Origin: CAYNRA01 sp046296415
GTDB taxonomy: Bacteria > Bacteroidota > Bacteroidia > Cytophagales > Spirosomataceae
NCBI GenBank assembly: GCA_046296415.1
Contig: JBKBLN010000001.1
Coordinates: 620,001-684,000, forward strand
Length of the DNA: 64,000 bases
Reading direction: 5' to 3'
Shown here: in pieces, positions 36,501 through 44,043 of the stretch
How the letters are laid out: the number at the start of each line of letters is the position of its first letter
Position numbering within the stretch: position 1 is the stretch's first letter
The notes under the pieces: generated by a model
What the model was told of the DNA's origin: nothing
The model's database searches: none
What the model saw: the letters and a program-made list of their open reading frames with translations, nothing else
Translations under genes and position numbers: made by a program

Positions 36501-36702
36501 TTTGATTGGATGAGGCTTCGATGGCGTAGTTCCCGTCGACGTCCGTCTGAGTCCCTTTTGAACTCCCTTTGATCTGGACCGATACGCCCGGAATGCCCGA
36601 ACCATCATCCGCAGAAGTCACCTTACCCGTCACCTTGGTTTGGGCATACGATACCCACACCATACAGGTGAAGAGCATGGAAAGAAGTAATTCTCTTTTC
36701 AT
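33529..36702 (-). CDS. SusC/RagA-family TonB-dependent transporter (susC2)
   Basis: 1057 residues. A signal peptide (LLLSMLFTCMVWVSYAQ) leads into the carboxypeptidase-regulatory-like domain (VTGKVTSADDGSGIPGVSVQ), the plug (LQGKIPGVNITATSGVSGTG, then GYSSITGSNQPLFVVDGVPF) and the barrel, which ends in MGGTLKLNF. It is clearly related to SusC1, but the plug and barrel differ, so the two should import different things. The first gene of a three-gene operon (susC2, susD2, lipoprotein). The 160 bases between it and the RidA terminator are AT-rich; no exact TAnnTTTG is found there, only a TAAGATTTG near miss. Confidence 0.96.
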   Translation of the reverse strand: MKRELLLSMLFTCMVWVSYAQTKVTGKVTSADDGSGIPGVSVQIKGSSKGTQTDVDGNYAIEASSNQTLVFSFVGMMAQEVSVGNKKIINVTLESDTKTLSEVVVTAQGIVREKKALGYAVTTVEAKALEDRPQADVGRVLQGKIPGVNITATSGVSGTGTNIIIRGYSSITGSNQPLFVVDGVPFNSNTNSRGGFTGGGQSASSRFLDLDPNNIENISVLKGLAASVTYGDQGRNGVILVTTKNGSKKAKQTQYTLTQSFFTNTAHLPRYQNTWVGGFQQNLGYFFSNWGPSLDEARTYPSQNTNAALTNHPYAFLSDPALRAGMADYVKSVSPYTMQVFPNNVRDFFRTGKIFNTSLNISGGGEKVGYNFSVGYNDEQGYIPENGLKRLNLGLGLNAALSKKITLNSSFNFANTSQFSPPLSAGQGNNALDFPSVLANVMFTPRQVDLMGWPYEDPISGRSVYFRSGNDIPNPRWILNNYKTTGEVNRLFATTSVTYDLAKNFTLAYRAGLDTYTENQAYMLNKGGTAFVNGFYNTLAFQNTIWDNSVIGSYNKNLTEKFALSVKLGGNIRNDQFRLEGVTSQNQLARNLFRHNNFIDNVAFDRTEEQTRMGIFGEVTADYGNYLFFNVAARNDWTSTVEKENRRILYPSASVSFLPMTAFQGLESNVLNYLKVRAGIGNSAGFPNPYSTRNILNQSARGWLNSSGAAVQTHSVDNFLGNPNLLPERIQETELGLEGRLFKNRINFDLTVYRRDTRNLITNSPLDPATGFTSTAINVGKLRNDGIELTLGGNVMKRGAFAWDVNVNYSRNRPIVMDLGGTIQQVQVTGFGSALGNYAIVGRPFNMILGTGFRRNEKGEFLIDSQGYLQATATPIELGDPNPQFLSGLNNTFTYRGFALDFLITYRHGGAMYASTAGALMGRGMIDTGFDRAQTLIFPGVKADGTPNDIQITASDVTFNNLYFFGDEGRVFDGSTVRLQEVSLSYSIPKKVLAKLPFKGASVSLTGNNLWYRALYMPKDLNFDTDNLGLGVGNGLGFEFLTGPSSRRMGGTLKLNF

Positions 36703-36861
36703 GCGAAAAAAAGTTTAGTTTAGGTTTATTTGAACGACAAATCTTAGAAAAAAAAATGTCTATTCCGCACAATTCTTAAAAAATTTTTAATTGTTTTTCC
36801 AGATTAGCCTATAAATTATCTAGATTGATCGCTAAAAAATGCGATTTTCTTGGATTTGATC

Positions 36862-36896
36862 AAAAAAAAACCCGAATTCTTAAATTGAATTCGGGT
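36862..36896 (-). terminator. Terminator after the RidA gene
   Basis: A perfect 10-bp stem (ACCCGAATTC at 36870-36879 with GAATTCGGGT at 36887-36896), a 7-base loop and eight T residues after it on the minus strand. Confidence 0.92.
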
Positions 36897-36922
36897 GCGT
36901 GAAAATTGACCTTTTCTAAGGA

Positions 36923-37390
36923 TTAGGCTAACTGAAATATGGCTTCCACCTCCACAGGAACGCCTTTAGGGAGTGATCCCATACCGACGGCGCTACGTGT
37001 GCCAAGTCCTAGTTCAGGTCCCCAGATTTCGGCAAATAGTTCGGTACATCCATTCATGACAAAGGCATGGTCGGCAAAATCAGGATGAGCATTGACCATA
37101 CCAAAAACTTTCACAACCCGTTGAATTTTATCCAGGCTGCCCAGATTTTCTTTTAAGGTGGCTAAAATATTGTACCCTACTTGTCGGGCCACCACTTTGG
37201 CTTCTTCTTTAGTTAGTCCTCCAGCTCCCACTTTCCCTGTGGCAAATGTACCATCGGCATAGAAGGGGATATGACCTGAAACGTACACGAGGCCTTGAAC
37301 AACCAAGCAGGGTGAATATACTCCTCCCGGTGTGGGGGCGGCTGGAAGGGTAACTTGGAGATTCGAGAGATTAATTTCGGGTGTTGACAT
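36923..37390 (-). CDS. RidA-family protein (YjgF/UK114), long type
   Basis: 155 residues, longer than the 125-130 of classic RidA and like the YjgF subgroup with a chorismate-mutase-like trimer fold. The C-terminal motif TRSAVGMGSLPKGVPVEVEA keeps the Arg and Glu of the family. VVQGLVYVSGHIPF lies near the N-terminus. RidA proteins hydrolyse reactive enamines and imines made by PLP enzymes; this subgroup is less well studied. It starts 20 bases after the glycosyltransferase stop and ends at a terminator, so it is probably the last gene of a short minus-strand run. Confidence 0.9.
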   Translation of the reverse strand: MSTPEINLSNLQVTLPAAPTPGGVYSPCLVVQGLVYVSGHIPFYADGTFATGKVGAGGLTKEEAKVVARQVGYNILATLKENLGSLDKIQRVVKVFGMVNAHPDFADHAFVMNGCTELFAEIWGPELGLGTRSAVGMGSLPKGVPVEVEAIFQLA

Positions 37391-37410
37391 GTTTGGAATG
37401 ATTTAAGGGA

Positions 37411-38166
37411 TTATTCTCCGGAATATTGAAAAAGTTGCTTGATTTTGGAGAGGGGTTTCCACCACAGGGTGTACCATCTGGGCCTTAGTTGGTTGATTTT
37501 CCATGCTTTTCTGTCCTCCTGATTGGCCACCCAGCGGTGTTTCCAGGAGGCCGTGCTAGTACCTCCATTTCGCATAGTCATTAATACTTTGGGGATGTAT
37601 TTGGCCGAGACATGATTTTTAAAAAGGATGCGAAGCATCAATTCATAATCAGCACTACAAGTGAAATCGGTGCGGTAAGGGCCATATTGATCGTACACCG
37701 ACTTTTTGAGGTAAAAGGTAGTATGAGGCGGCATCCAACCCTGAAGCCATTTGTCTCGTTGGTAATCGGACTCCTTCCAATACCTTACGACGGTTTGGAT
37801 ATTCTCTGGATTAACAAACTGGACATCTCCAAAGACTGCGTCGATCTCGTTTTGCTCAAATGTCTGAGCGACCGTAGACAGGACATCCCGACTGGGATAA
37901 AAGTCGTCTGCACCAATCACGCCAATAATATCACCCGTAGCCAAGGCCAATCCCTTGTTCATGGCATCATAAATTCCTTTATCAGGTTCTGAAATATAGC
38001 GAATGCGATCGGCGTATTTTTTTAATATGTCCACTGTGCCATCTTTGGAAGCCCCATCCACAACGATGTACTCTATATGCGGATAATCTTGGTTCAGTAC
38101 GCTTTGAATTGTCATTTCCAGCGTCGCAGCACTTTGGAAACAGACCGTCAGAATGGAAATGGTCAT
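37411..38166 (-). CDS. Family 2 glycosyltransferase
   Basis: 251 residues from the ATG at 38166. An upstream Met would add residues before the first strand (TISILTVCFQSAATLEMTIQ), which is where GT-A folds normally begin. The nucleotide-sugar motifs are YIVVDGASKDGTVDILKKY and IGVIGADDFYPSRDVL (the metal-binding DD). Members related to this sequence transfer sugars in surface polysaccharide synthesis. It has no membrane segment. The donor and acceptor are unknown. No other polysaccharide gene is nearby; the run GntP-GT2-RidA makes no clear pathway. Confidence 0.88.
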   Translation of the reverse strand: MTISILTVCFQSAATLEMTIQSVLNQDYPHIEYIVVDGASKDGTVDILKKYADRIRYISEPDKGIYDAMNKGLALATGDIIGVIGADDFYPSRDVLSTVAQTFEQNEIDAVFGDVQFVNPENIQTVVRYWKESDYQRDKWLQGWMPPHTTFYLKKSVYDQYGPYRTDFTCSADYELMLRILFKNHVSAKYIPKVLMTMRNGGTSTASWKHRWVANQEDRKAWKINQLRPRWYTLWWKPLSKIKQLFQYSGE

Positions 38167-38205
38167 AAGTAAATGTCGATTCAATCGGCAAATTACGGAT
38201 AATTT

Positions 38206-39510
38206 TTAGGTAACGAAAGGATGGAGGGCCAGGACACCCAGGAGTCCAATGATCGCTACCCAGGTTTCCATCAAGGTCCAGGTCAGAAAGGTTTCGCGAA
38301 TAGATAGTTGAAAATATTCTTTGTACAGCCAGAATCCTCCATCGTTGACGTGGGAGAGGATTAGACTCCCAGCTCCAATGGCAATGACCATGAGTTCCGG
38401 AGAAATTCCAGTTTGACTATGAACGATCGGCGCGATGAGTCCAACTGCCGTCAGGCCCGCAATGGTAGCTGACCCAATCGCAACCCGAACAAGGCCAGCC
38501 ATTAACCATCCCAAAAGGTAGGGGTTCACTGGCCAAGATTGAATTTGTTTTCCAAGGTCTTGTGAGATCCCACTGTCGGCCAACACTTGCTTTAAGGCGC
38601 CTGCTCCCGCAATAATGAGCAAAATGAGGGAGATTCCTTTGAAGGCATCTTCAAGATGTACATTCACTTGTTTTAGGGCCATGCCTTGGCGTATACCTAA
38701 AAAGTACATGGCCATTCCGACGGAGATCAACATACTTACAAAGGGTTGTGCCACCAACTGGATCATCGAATTCGTAGGATACCATGTTGCCAACAAGCTA
38801 CTACCGGAAAGTAAAAGGACTGGGAGTAGGGCAATAAACAAGCTAATCTGGAGACTGGGTAAGTGGGTGGAGGTCGGGGGGATGACCTCTTCTAATGCTA
38901 CTTTGGTTCCATATTTTTTAAGTGTTTGACCAAATATGGGCCCAGCTAGGGCGATGGCGGGAATGGCGATGAGCAGTCCATACACCAGTGTTTTGCCTAC
39001 GTCTGCATGCAATTGGCTTGCTATAGCAGCAGGAGCAGGATGAGGGGGCAGGTACCCATGCGAGACCGACAGAGCCGACAGCATCGGAATACCTAAGGTT
39101 AAGATTGGTAGTCGGGTTTGATAAGCCACGGCAAAGACCAGCGGCATGGCAACTACAAATCCGGCATTGTAGAAAAGTGGTATTCCAATGATGAGACCAG
39201 CCAGTGCCATGCCCCAAGGCATACCTTTAACGCCAAATAAACGAACGAATGTGTCGGTAATTTGTTGAGCTGCACCACTCACAGCCACGAGCTTACCTAG
39301 CATAGCACCGAAACCTATAATTAAGATAAGATCTCCCAAAGTAGATCCGATTCCGTTTTGTATGGACTTCGCCACTTGGGGAATATCCATTCCCATGCCG
39401 ATTCCAAGAGATAAAGCAATGAGGATAAATGAGAGGAATGGGTCCCATTTCCAGATACCCACGAGGAGAACTAGCCCAAGGATGGCCAAGGCTAAAAAGA
39501 GGTATGTCAT
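38206..39510 (-). CDS. GntP-family permease (second copy)
   Basis: 434 residues with 12 to 14 hydrophobic segments. Family stretches are LILIIGFGAMLGKLVAVSG, IIGIPLFYNAGFVVAMPLV, VSHGYLPPHPAPAAIASQL and the C-terminal IAIGAGSLILSHVNDGGFWL. It takes up gluconate or a related acid with protons. The pairing VSHGYLPPHPAP differs from TSHCLIPPTPGP of the first copy (11573-12892), so the two probably have different substrates. A family 2 glycosyltransferase gene follows 39 bases on and proB precedes it by 84 bases. No kinase or dehydrogenase for a sugar acid is nearby. Confidence 0.9.
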   Translation of the reverse strand: MTYLFLALAILGLVLLVGIWKWDPFLSFILIALSLGIGMGMDIPQVAKSIQNGIGSTLGDLILIIGFGAMLGKLVAVSGAAQQITDTFVRLFGVKGMPWGMALAGLIIGIPLFYNAGFVVAMPLVFAVAYQTRLPILTLGIPMLSALSVSHGYLPPHPAPAAIASQLHADVGKTLVYGLLIAIPAIALAGPIFGQTLKKYGTKVALEEVIPPTSTHLPSLQISLFIALLPVLLLSGSSLLATWYPTNSMIQLVAQPFVSMLISVGMAMYFLGIRQGMALKQVNVHLEDAFKGISLILLIIAGAGALKQVLADSGISQDLGKQIQSWPVNPYLLGWLMAGLVRVAIGSATIAGLTAVGLIAPIVHSQTGISPELMVIAIGAGSLILSHVNDGGFWLYKEYFQLSIRETFLTWTLMETWVAIIGLLGVLALHPFVT

Positions 39511-39594
39511 GCCAGAAGGTTATATCAGGTTGAATGATTCGGTTGGCCAAGATACACTTCTTCTGGCAAAATTGGGTGGTATGTGGGGGATAAA

Positions 39595-40617
39595 TTAGCG
39601 TAGCACGATGTCGTCCGCATGAGCTGCCAATAAATTAGTGGCTTTCGAGGCCAAACTTGTGGAAGAAGCCCGAACGCGAGCGACGGCAATGGGCTGACCG
39701 GATTGATCTTGGACCTCCACGATTTCTCCCGTAGTAAAATCACCCAAGACCTCCGTAATTCCGACTGCCAAAAGGCTATTTCGACGCAAAAGCGCTTGGA
39801 CCGCCCCATCGTCTATCCTTACCGCCCCTTGGGTAAGGGAGCCACTGGCCAACCACTTTAATCGAGCCGGTAAAGAGGCTTCCTGAGGACTGAAAACCGT
39901 ACCCGCTTTTTCGTTAAATGCGGCCAAGATGCCCTGTTTCATGCCAAATATGATGGTTTTGATACCCAATTGGGTGGCTAATTTGGTAAAGGTTAGCTTG
40001 GAGGCCATTCCGCCCGTACCCAATGTTGATTTCGAGGGAGCAACCCATTGCATGACTTCTTCGGTGATTTTGGACACATGCGGAATGATCTTTTTTTCTT
40101 CATTCAATAACCCACCGGATTGGGTACAGATCAATAAAGCAGAGGCACCAAAACCAACGGCGATGAGGGTAGCTAATTCATCGTTGTCCGAAAATTTTAA
40201 TTCGCGATTACTCACGACATCATTTTCGTTGGCGATGGGAATGATCCCATTTTCCCAGAGAGTTTGATACGTTTCTTTTAATTGTAGGAATTGTTCTCGT
40301 TGGGCAAAATGTTGACGTTCACACAAGCTTTGGGCTACGGAAAGCCCGAAGGGGGCAAGGTACTTGGCGTACATTCCCAAAAGAATCGGATTCCCAATGG
40401 CGGCAGCGGCTTTCCGTTGGGTTATTTCGCCTTGGTACCCTTTAATGTACTGTTTTCCTGCCCCGACAGCACCTGAGGAAACAAGCACCAATTGGTGATC
40501 TTGCGCTAGAATGGCTACTTCTTTGGCAATTTGGGCGATAATTTGCTCGTCCGGTTCCCCATTTTCTCGTGTTAGGGAAGCGGTACCGAATTTAATGACA
40601 AGTGTGGGTTTGGACAT
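39595..40617 (-). CDS. proB: Glutamate 5-kinase
   Basis: 340 residues, slightly short for a ProB with a C-terminal PUA domain (about 367). The amino-acid kinase domain has VIKFGTASLTRENG, VLVSSGAVGAGK, IPIANENDVVS and FSDNDELATLIAV. The PUA domain (AVQALLRRNSLLAVGITEVLG) follows from about residue 260. It makes glutamyl 5-phosphate, the first step to proline, and is usually inhibited by proline. proA, the next step, is not in the window. A TACCTTTG promoter element lies 24 bases upstream, after the ccoS terminator, so proB is a separate unit from ccoIS. Confidence 0.95.
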   Translation of the reverse strand: MSKPTLVIKFGTASLTRENGEPDEQIIAQIAKEVAILAQDHQLVLVSSGAVGAGKQYIKGYQGEITQRKAAAAIGNPILLGMYAKYLAPFGLSVAQSLCERQHFAQREQFLQLKETYQTLWENGIIPIANENDVVSNRELKFSDNDELATLIAVGFGASALLICTQSGGLLNEEKKIIPHVSKITEEVMQWVAPSKSTLGTGGMASKLTFTKLATQLGIKTIIFGMKQGILAAFNEKAGTVFSPQEASLPARLKWLASGSLTQGAVRIDDGAVQALLRRNSLLAVGITEVLGDFTTGEIVEVQDQSGQPIAVARVRASSTSLASKATNLLAAHADDIVLR

Positions 40618-40640
40618 AGCGGTTGGTCAAAAGAGGAAAA

Positions 40641-40648
40641 CAAAGGTA
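40641..40648 (-). promoter_or_regulatory. Promoter -7 element of proB
   Basis: TACCTTTG on the minus strand matches TAnnTTTG, 24 bases before the proB start. The expected -33 position falls in the ccoS terminator and has no TTG at good spacing. Confidence 0.4.
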
Positions 40649-40683
40649 AAAAAGAAACGGCAAAGACAGAATCCATGCCGTTT
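40645..40683 (-). terminator. Terminator of ccoI-ccoS
   Basis: On the minus strand AAACGGCA (complement of 40676-40683) pairs with TGCCGTTT (complement of 40655-40662) around a 13-base loop, followed by CTTTTTTA. It lies 38 bases after the ccoS stop and ends the transcript before proB. Confidence 0.75.
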
Positions 40684-40721
40684 GACTCGCACATATGTAA
40701 GTTAAACCCTATAAATACAAA

Positions 40722-40874
40722 CTAAGATTTTTTTGCAGGTGGATCCTGAAGAATCCGGATACTGGGAGTCTGGGTATCATCAAATTGGCCATCCGAGGAG
40801 GCCCAAAAGAAGGCAGCCAGAAATCCACCTGCAACTAACAAGGCTAAAATGATTAATCCGATGATGACGCTCAT
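40722..40874 (-). CDS. ccoS: cbb3-type cytochrome oxidase assembly protein CcoS
   Basis: A 50-residue inner-membrane protein. It starts MSVIIGLIILALLVAGGFLA, a single membrane helix, followed by AFFWASSDGQFDD, which matches the CcoS family very well, and a short polar tail ending PPAKKS. It is needed for putting copper and haem into the cbb3 oxidase. Its ATG overlaps the ccoI stop (ATGA), so the two are translated together. The oxidase genes themselves (ccoNOP) do not follow; a terminator and proB do. Confidence 0.93.
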   Translation of the reverse strand: MSVIIGLIILALLVAGGFLAAFFWASSDGQFDDTQTPSIRILQDPPAKKS

Positions 40875-43315
40875 ATTCTAAAAATTAATTTTTTTCTCCA
40901 TGCTTTAAAAAAAGTAAGTCCAACAGCTACTAACACCACCGTTAGGGAGCTTAAGGGCATAAAGATAGCCGCTAAAACGGGGGATAATTGTCCAGACACC
41001 GCCCAACTTAATCCGATACCATTAAAGACTAACGACAACAAAAAGGCCAATTTAACAACGTGGAGGGTGTCGGAGGCGAAGCCAATGAAATCGGGAAGTC
41101 GTGACCATTCGGAAGCATCAAGAAGGCCGTCGGCGGCTGGAGTAAAGACTTGGACCTCCTCTGACAAGGCAATTCCCACCTCACTTTGTTGCAAAGCTCC
41201 GGCGTCGTTGAGTCCATCTCCAATCATACATACTTTATGCCCTTGGGCTTGTAAATTTTGAACAAATGCCATTTTTTCCATTGGAGATTGTTCAAAATAG
41301 GCATTAGTCGATGTAAAAAATGGATAAAGAGGGGTTAAATCTCGGGGATGGTCACCTGATAAAAGGGTTAATTGAAACTTTTGGGTTAATTGGCTCAGGA
41401 CTTTTTTCCAACCGGTTCGGTAGACAGGCTGAATATGAAAATAGCCTAGGAGCGCTCCGTCCCAACCTACCCACACCCAAGAGCCATCCGGTTGGTTGGG
41501 TAGATCTACGGTAGATTCAATCCACCGGGCTTGACCTAGCTGAATGTGGGTATCTTGAGTCCAGCCCTCAATACCTAGTCCGGGAGTTTCTTTGGAACTT
41601 TCCGGCGAGGGTTGAGCTGGAATAGAGAGATTTTTTAAATAGTGTGCTACGGTTTTGCTTAAAGGGTGAGCGGATTGTTCGGCGAGTCCACGAATCATTC
41701 CTAGTTGGTGATCTGTTAACTTTTTGCCAATGAATTGAACGTGACCATGTTTAGAGGAGGTTAAGGTGCCGGTTTTATCCAAAATCAATTGGTCAATTTC
41801 GGTCAACTGATTCAATACGTGTTGATTTTTTACATAGAATTTATTTTGTCCTAGGATTCCCAATGCGGTATTCATTGCGAATGGCAAGGCAAGGGTTAAA
41901 GCACACGGACAGGCCACCATCAAAACGGCGGTGGCGGTCGGCCATACCAGAGCTGGATTCACTTGCCACCAGTAAAGTGCAGCGAACAGAGCTATAGCCA
42001 CGGTGATCAAAGTAAAATATTGGCTGAAGGCATTGGCCAAGGCGGTGGATTTGGGCTCTTTTTCTTTGGTAAAGGCGTCTTGGTTCCACAGTTGTGTTAA
42101 ATAACTTTGGTCGACGGATTTCAGTACCTCTAATTCCACAGTGGAACTTAATTGCCGCCCACCCGCAAACACTTTTTCTCCAAGACGTTTGCTTACCGGG
42201 ACAGATTCACCCGAAACAAAACTGTAGTCAATCCAGGCTGTATCCTTTACCACGATGGAATCGGCCGGAATGAGGCCATTGGGACGGATTCGAATTCGAT
42301 CTTTGGGTTGAAGAGAATGAATGGGTTGGTAGGTCCACTGCCCAGATTCTTTTCTCTCCACTGCCAATGGAAAATAGGAGGCATGATCCCGCTTGAATGT
42401 GAGGTAGGCGTAGGTCCTTTGTTGAACCCATTTTCCAACTAATAAGAAAAAGACTAATCCTGCTAAGCTATCCCAATACCCTGCGGATCCTAAAAGCCAG
42501 GTTTCATACATACTGCGAAGGAAGAGAGCTGAAATCCCCATAGCGATCGGAATATCCACTGAAACGGTTTTAGTTTGACGTTTCAATAGGGCGGTAATCC
42601 CTTGCCATCCTCCTTTAAGGTAGTCCCATGCACCGAAGAAATACACCGGAAGCCCAAGTCCGAAGTTGAGGTAAAGAAAAAAGTTTTGAAAAGTTTGGCT
42701 GGAAGGATCGAATTCAAAGTATTCTGGGAAACTCAAGAGCATGCTATTTCCAAGACAGAATCCCGTAACGGCAATTTGAGTCAATAGCCTACGTTCCTGT
42801 TTTTTTCGTCCTTTTTCATGGGCATCGGACTGGTTTTGTAAGACAGGCTCATATCCTAAAGTGGTTAACAAAGAAACGATGGTCAATAAATCAGTGACGC
42901 GTGGGTCAAACTGGATGAATATTTTTTTTTCTGGGAAATTGAGGCGAGTGAATTGGACACCAGTCTGAATTTTGCTTAAATTTTCCAATAACCAAACGCA
43001 GGAGGAACAATGAATGGCGGGTATATACAAAGTAATGGAGGCTTGGGTCGGGGAGGAGAAGGAAAGCAAGGATTGGGCGATGTCTTCGTTTTTTAGAAAA
43101 TCGAATTGTCCTCCCAGATTTTTAGCTTTCAGGCTTACACCTTCATTTTGGCCTACATCGTAGTAACCGCATAAGTCATGAGAAGCCAGCAAATCATACA
43201 CCGTAACACAACCCACACAACAGAAAGATTTTTCCTCTCGTTGGATAGGTTGAGAGTCAAGGCAAGGCTCACCGCAATGGTAGCATGTCGTGGTGGAGGT
43301 GGATGTGATGGGCAT
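40871..43315 (-). CDS. ccoI: Copper-translocating P-type ATPase CcoI
   Basis: 814 residues from the ATG at 43315, which puts the Cys-rich start near the N-terminus as in the family; a longer frame to 43378 has no support. The N-terminal zinc-ribbon-like segment is CYHCGEPC (residues 11-18) with FCCVGC (31-36), then a metal-binding CSSC. Membrane helices and the copper site CPCAL precede the phosphorylated Asp513 in DKTGTLTSS; HPLSKTVAH and MIGDGLNDAGAL follow. It exports copper into the periplasm for assembly of the cbb3 oxidase. It overlaps ccoS by 4 bases. A TATGACC-TT-GGTCATA palindrome lies upstream, between it and the cupin gene. Confidence 0.93.
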   Translation of the reverse strand: MPITSTSTTTCYHCGEPCLDSQPIQREEKSFCCVGCVTVYDLLASHDLCGYYDVGQNEGVSLKAKNLGGQFDFLKNEDIAQSLLSFSSPTQASITLYIPAIHCSSCVWLLENLSKIQTGVQFTRLNFPEKKIFIQFDPRVTDLLTIVSLLTTLGYEPVLQNQSDAHEKGRKKQERRLLTQIAVTGFCLGNSMLLSFPEYFEFDPSSQTFQNFFLYLNFGLGLPVYFFGAWDYLKGGWQGITALLKRQTKTVSVDIPIAMGISALFLRSMYETWLLGSAGYWDSLAGLVFFLLVGKWVQQRTYAYLTFKRDHASYFPLAVERKESGQWTYQPIHSLQPKDRIRIRPNGLIPADSIVVKDTAWIDYSFVSGESVPVSKRLGEKVFAGGRQLSSTVELEVLKSVDQSYLTQLWNQDAFTKEKEPKSTALANAFSQYFTLITVAIALFAALYWWQVNPALVWPTATAVLMVACPCALTLALPFAMNTALGILGQNKFYVKNQHVLNQLTEIDQLILDKTGTLTSSKHGHVQFIGKKLTDHQLGMIRGLAEQSAHPLSKTVAHYLKNLSIPAQPSPESSKETPGLGIEGWTQDTHIQLGQARWIESTVDLPNQPDGSWVWVGWDGALLGYFHIQPVYRTGWKKVLSQLTQKFQLTLLSGDHPRDLTPLYPFFTSTNAYFEQSPMEKMAFVQNLQAQGHKVCMIGDGLNDAGALQQSEVGIALSEEVQVFTPAADGLLDASEWSRLPDFIGFASDTLHVVKLAFLLSLVFNGIGLSWAVSGQLSPVLAAIFMPLSSLTVVLVAVGLTFFKAWRKKLIFRI

Positions 43316-43385
43316 AACGATCTGATAATGGAAACAAAATTGGAAGAAAAGAGGGAGGATAAATCTCAGACGCATCACCGCGACG

Positions 43386-43401
43386 TATGACCTTGGTCAT
43401 A
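43386..43401. promoter_or_regulatory. Palindrome between ccoI and the cupin gene
   Basis: TATGACC, TT, GGTCATA: perfect 7-bp arms with 2 bases between. It sits in the divergent gap, 2 bases before the -33 element of the cupin promoter and about 70 bases before the ccoI start. A dimeric regulator could block or activate one or both directions there. The half-site is not an FNR-type site (TTGAT). Confidence 0.45.
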
Positions 43402-43403
43402 TT

Positions 43404-43434
43404 TTGGTGTTTTTTTGATAATTCAGTAGATTTG
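43404..43434 (+). promoter_or_regulatory. Bacteroidota-type promoter of the cupin gene
   Basis: TTG at 43404-43406, a 20-base spacer, then TAGATTTG at 43427-43434. This matches TTG-N18-21-TAnnTTTG. The start codon at 43487 lies 52 bases downstream. Confidence 0.65.
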
Positions 43435-43486
43435 TGCGATGCCTGCCAGCTTATTATTTAAATTTCATCATGCTAAATCAACTTGT

Positions 43487-44005
43487 ATGAATTTACTTCA
43501 TTTTTCAGAGTCAGCTGAACGTTCCGAGGTTTTTGCAGGTGTTCAATCCTATTTGGAGGCCAAGGGTTTCCGGATTATTTCGTCGGACTTCCAACGTCCA
43601 TGGGGTGGTTTTTTCGTCCTTGATGAAAGTCAGGCTTCCTTTTTTCGGGAAACCTTCTTTCCAGAATTTTCTGTGGAGGATTTTGCCGGGTTTGAAAAAC
43701 TGAGTCCAAAGTTTCTCATTGTGGCGCCCAGTCAACGACTTTCTTGGCAGTATCACCACCGACGTTCTGAGATTTGGCGGGTTGTTGGAGGAGTTGCAGG
43801 GGTGGTAGTCAGTGATACCGACGAGGAAACGCCGATGCGGGAGCTTTCCGTGGGAGATTTAGTCCAACTTAAACAAGGTGAGCGCCATCGTTTGATGGGA
43901 ACCAATGGCTACGGCATTGTTGCTGAAATTTGGCAGCACGTAGATCCAACACACCCGAGTGATGAGGATGATATTGTGCGAGTACAAGACGATTTTGGAA
44001 GATAA
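43487..44005 (+). CDS. Cupin-fold protein, mannose-6-phosphate-isomerase-like
   Basis: 172 residues from the ATG at 43487. RPWGGFFVLDES and a final GDLVQLKQGERHRLMG, then EDDIVRVQDDFGR, match the C-terminal cupin of type II phosphomannose isomerase/GDP-mannose pyrophosphorylases. The metal-site region is WQYHHRRSEIWRVV, with two or three His and one Glu. There is no nucleotidyltransferase domain, so this is a free-standing cupin. It could isomerise or bind a sugar phosphate; the substrate is unknown. It is in its own transcript, with a promoter at 43404-43434 and a terminator after it. The WbuC-type proteins are an alternative. Confidence 0.75.
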   Translation: MNLLHFSESAERSEVFAGVQSYLEAKGFRIISSDFQRPWGGFFVLDESQASFFRETFFPEFSVEDFAGFEKLSPKFLIVAPSQRLSWQYHHRRSEIWRVVGGVAGVVVSDTDEETPMRELSVGDLVQLKQGERHRLMGTNGYGIVAEIWQHVDPTHPSDEDDIVRVQDDFGR

Positions 44006-44041
44006 AAAAAGGAATCGCTATCACTTAGCGATTCCTTTTTT
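44004..44041. terminator. Bidirectional terminator between cupin and SDR genes
   Basis: AAAAAGGAATCGCTA pairs fully with TAGCGATTCCTTTTT around TCACT. A-rich and T-rich flanks on both sides allow it to end transcripts from both convergent genes. Confidence 0.9.
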
Positions 44042-44043
44042 CA

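Noticed and set aside
36733..36770. A TAAGATTTG element upstream of susC2 as promoter.
   Set aside because: It has three bases rather than two between TA and TTTG, and a TTG at a matching distance is not clear; it was left out of the promoter list.
43316..43378. A longer N-terminus for CcoI starting at 43378.
   Set aside because: It would add a hydrophobic stretch before the Cys-rich segment, which starts the protein in this family; the ATG at 43315 gives the usual length.
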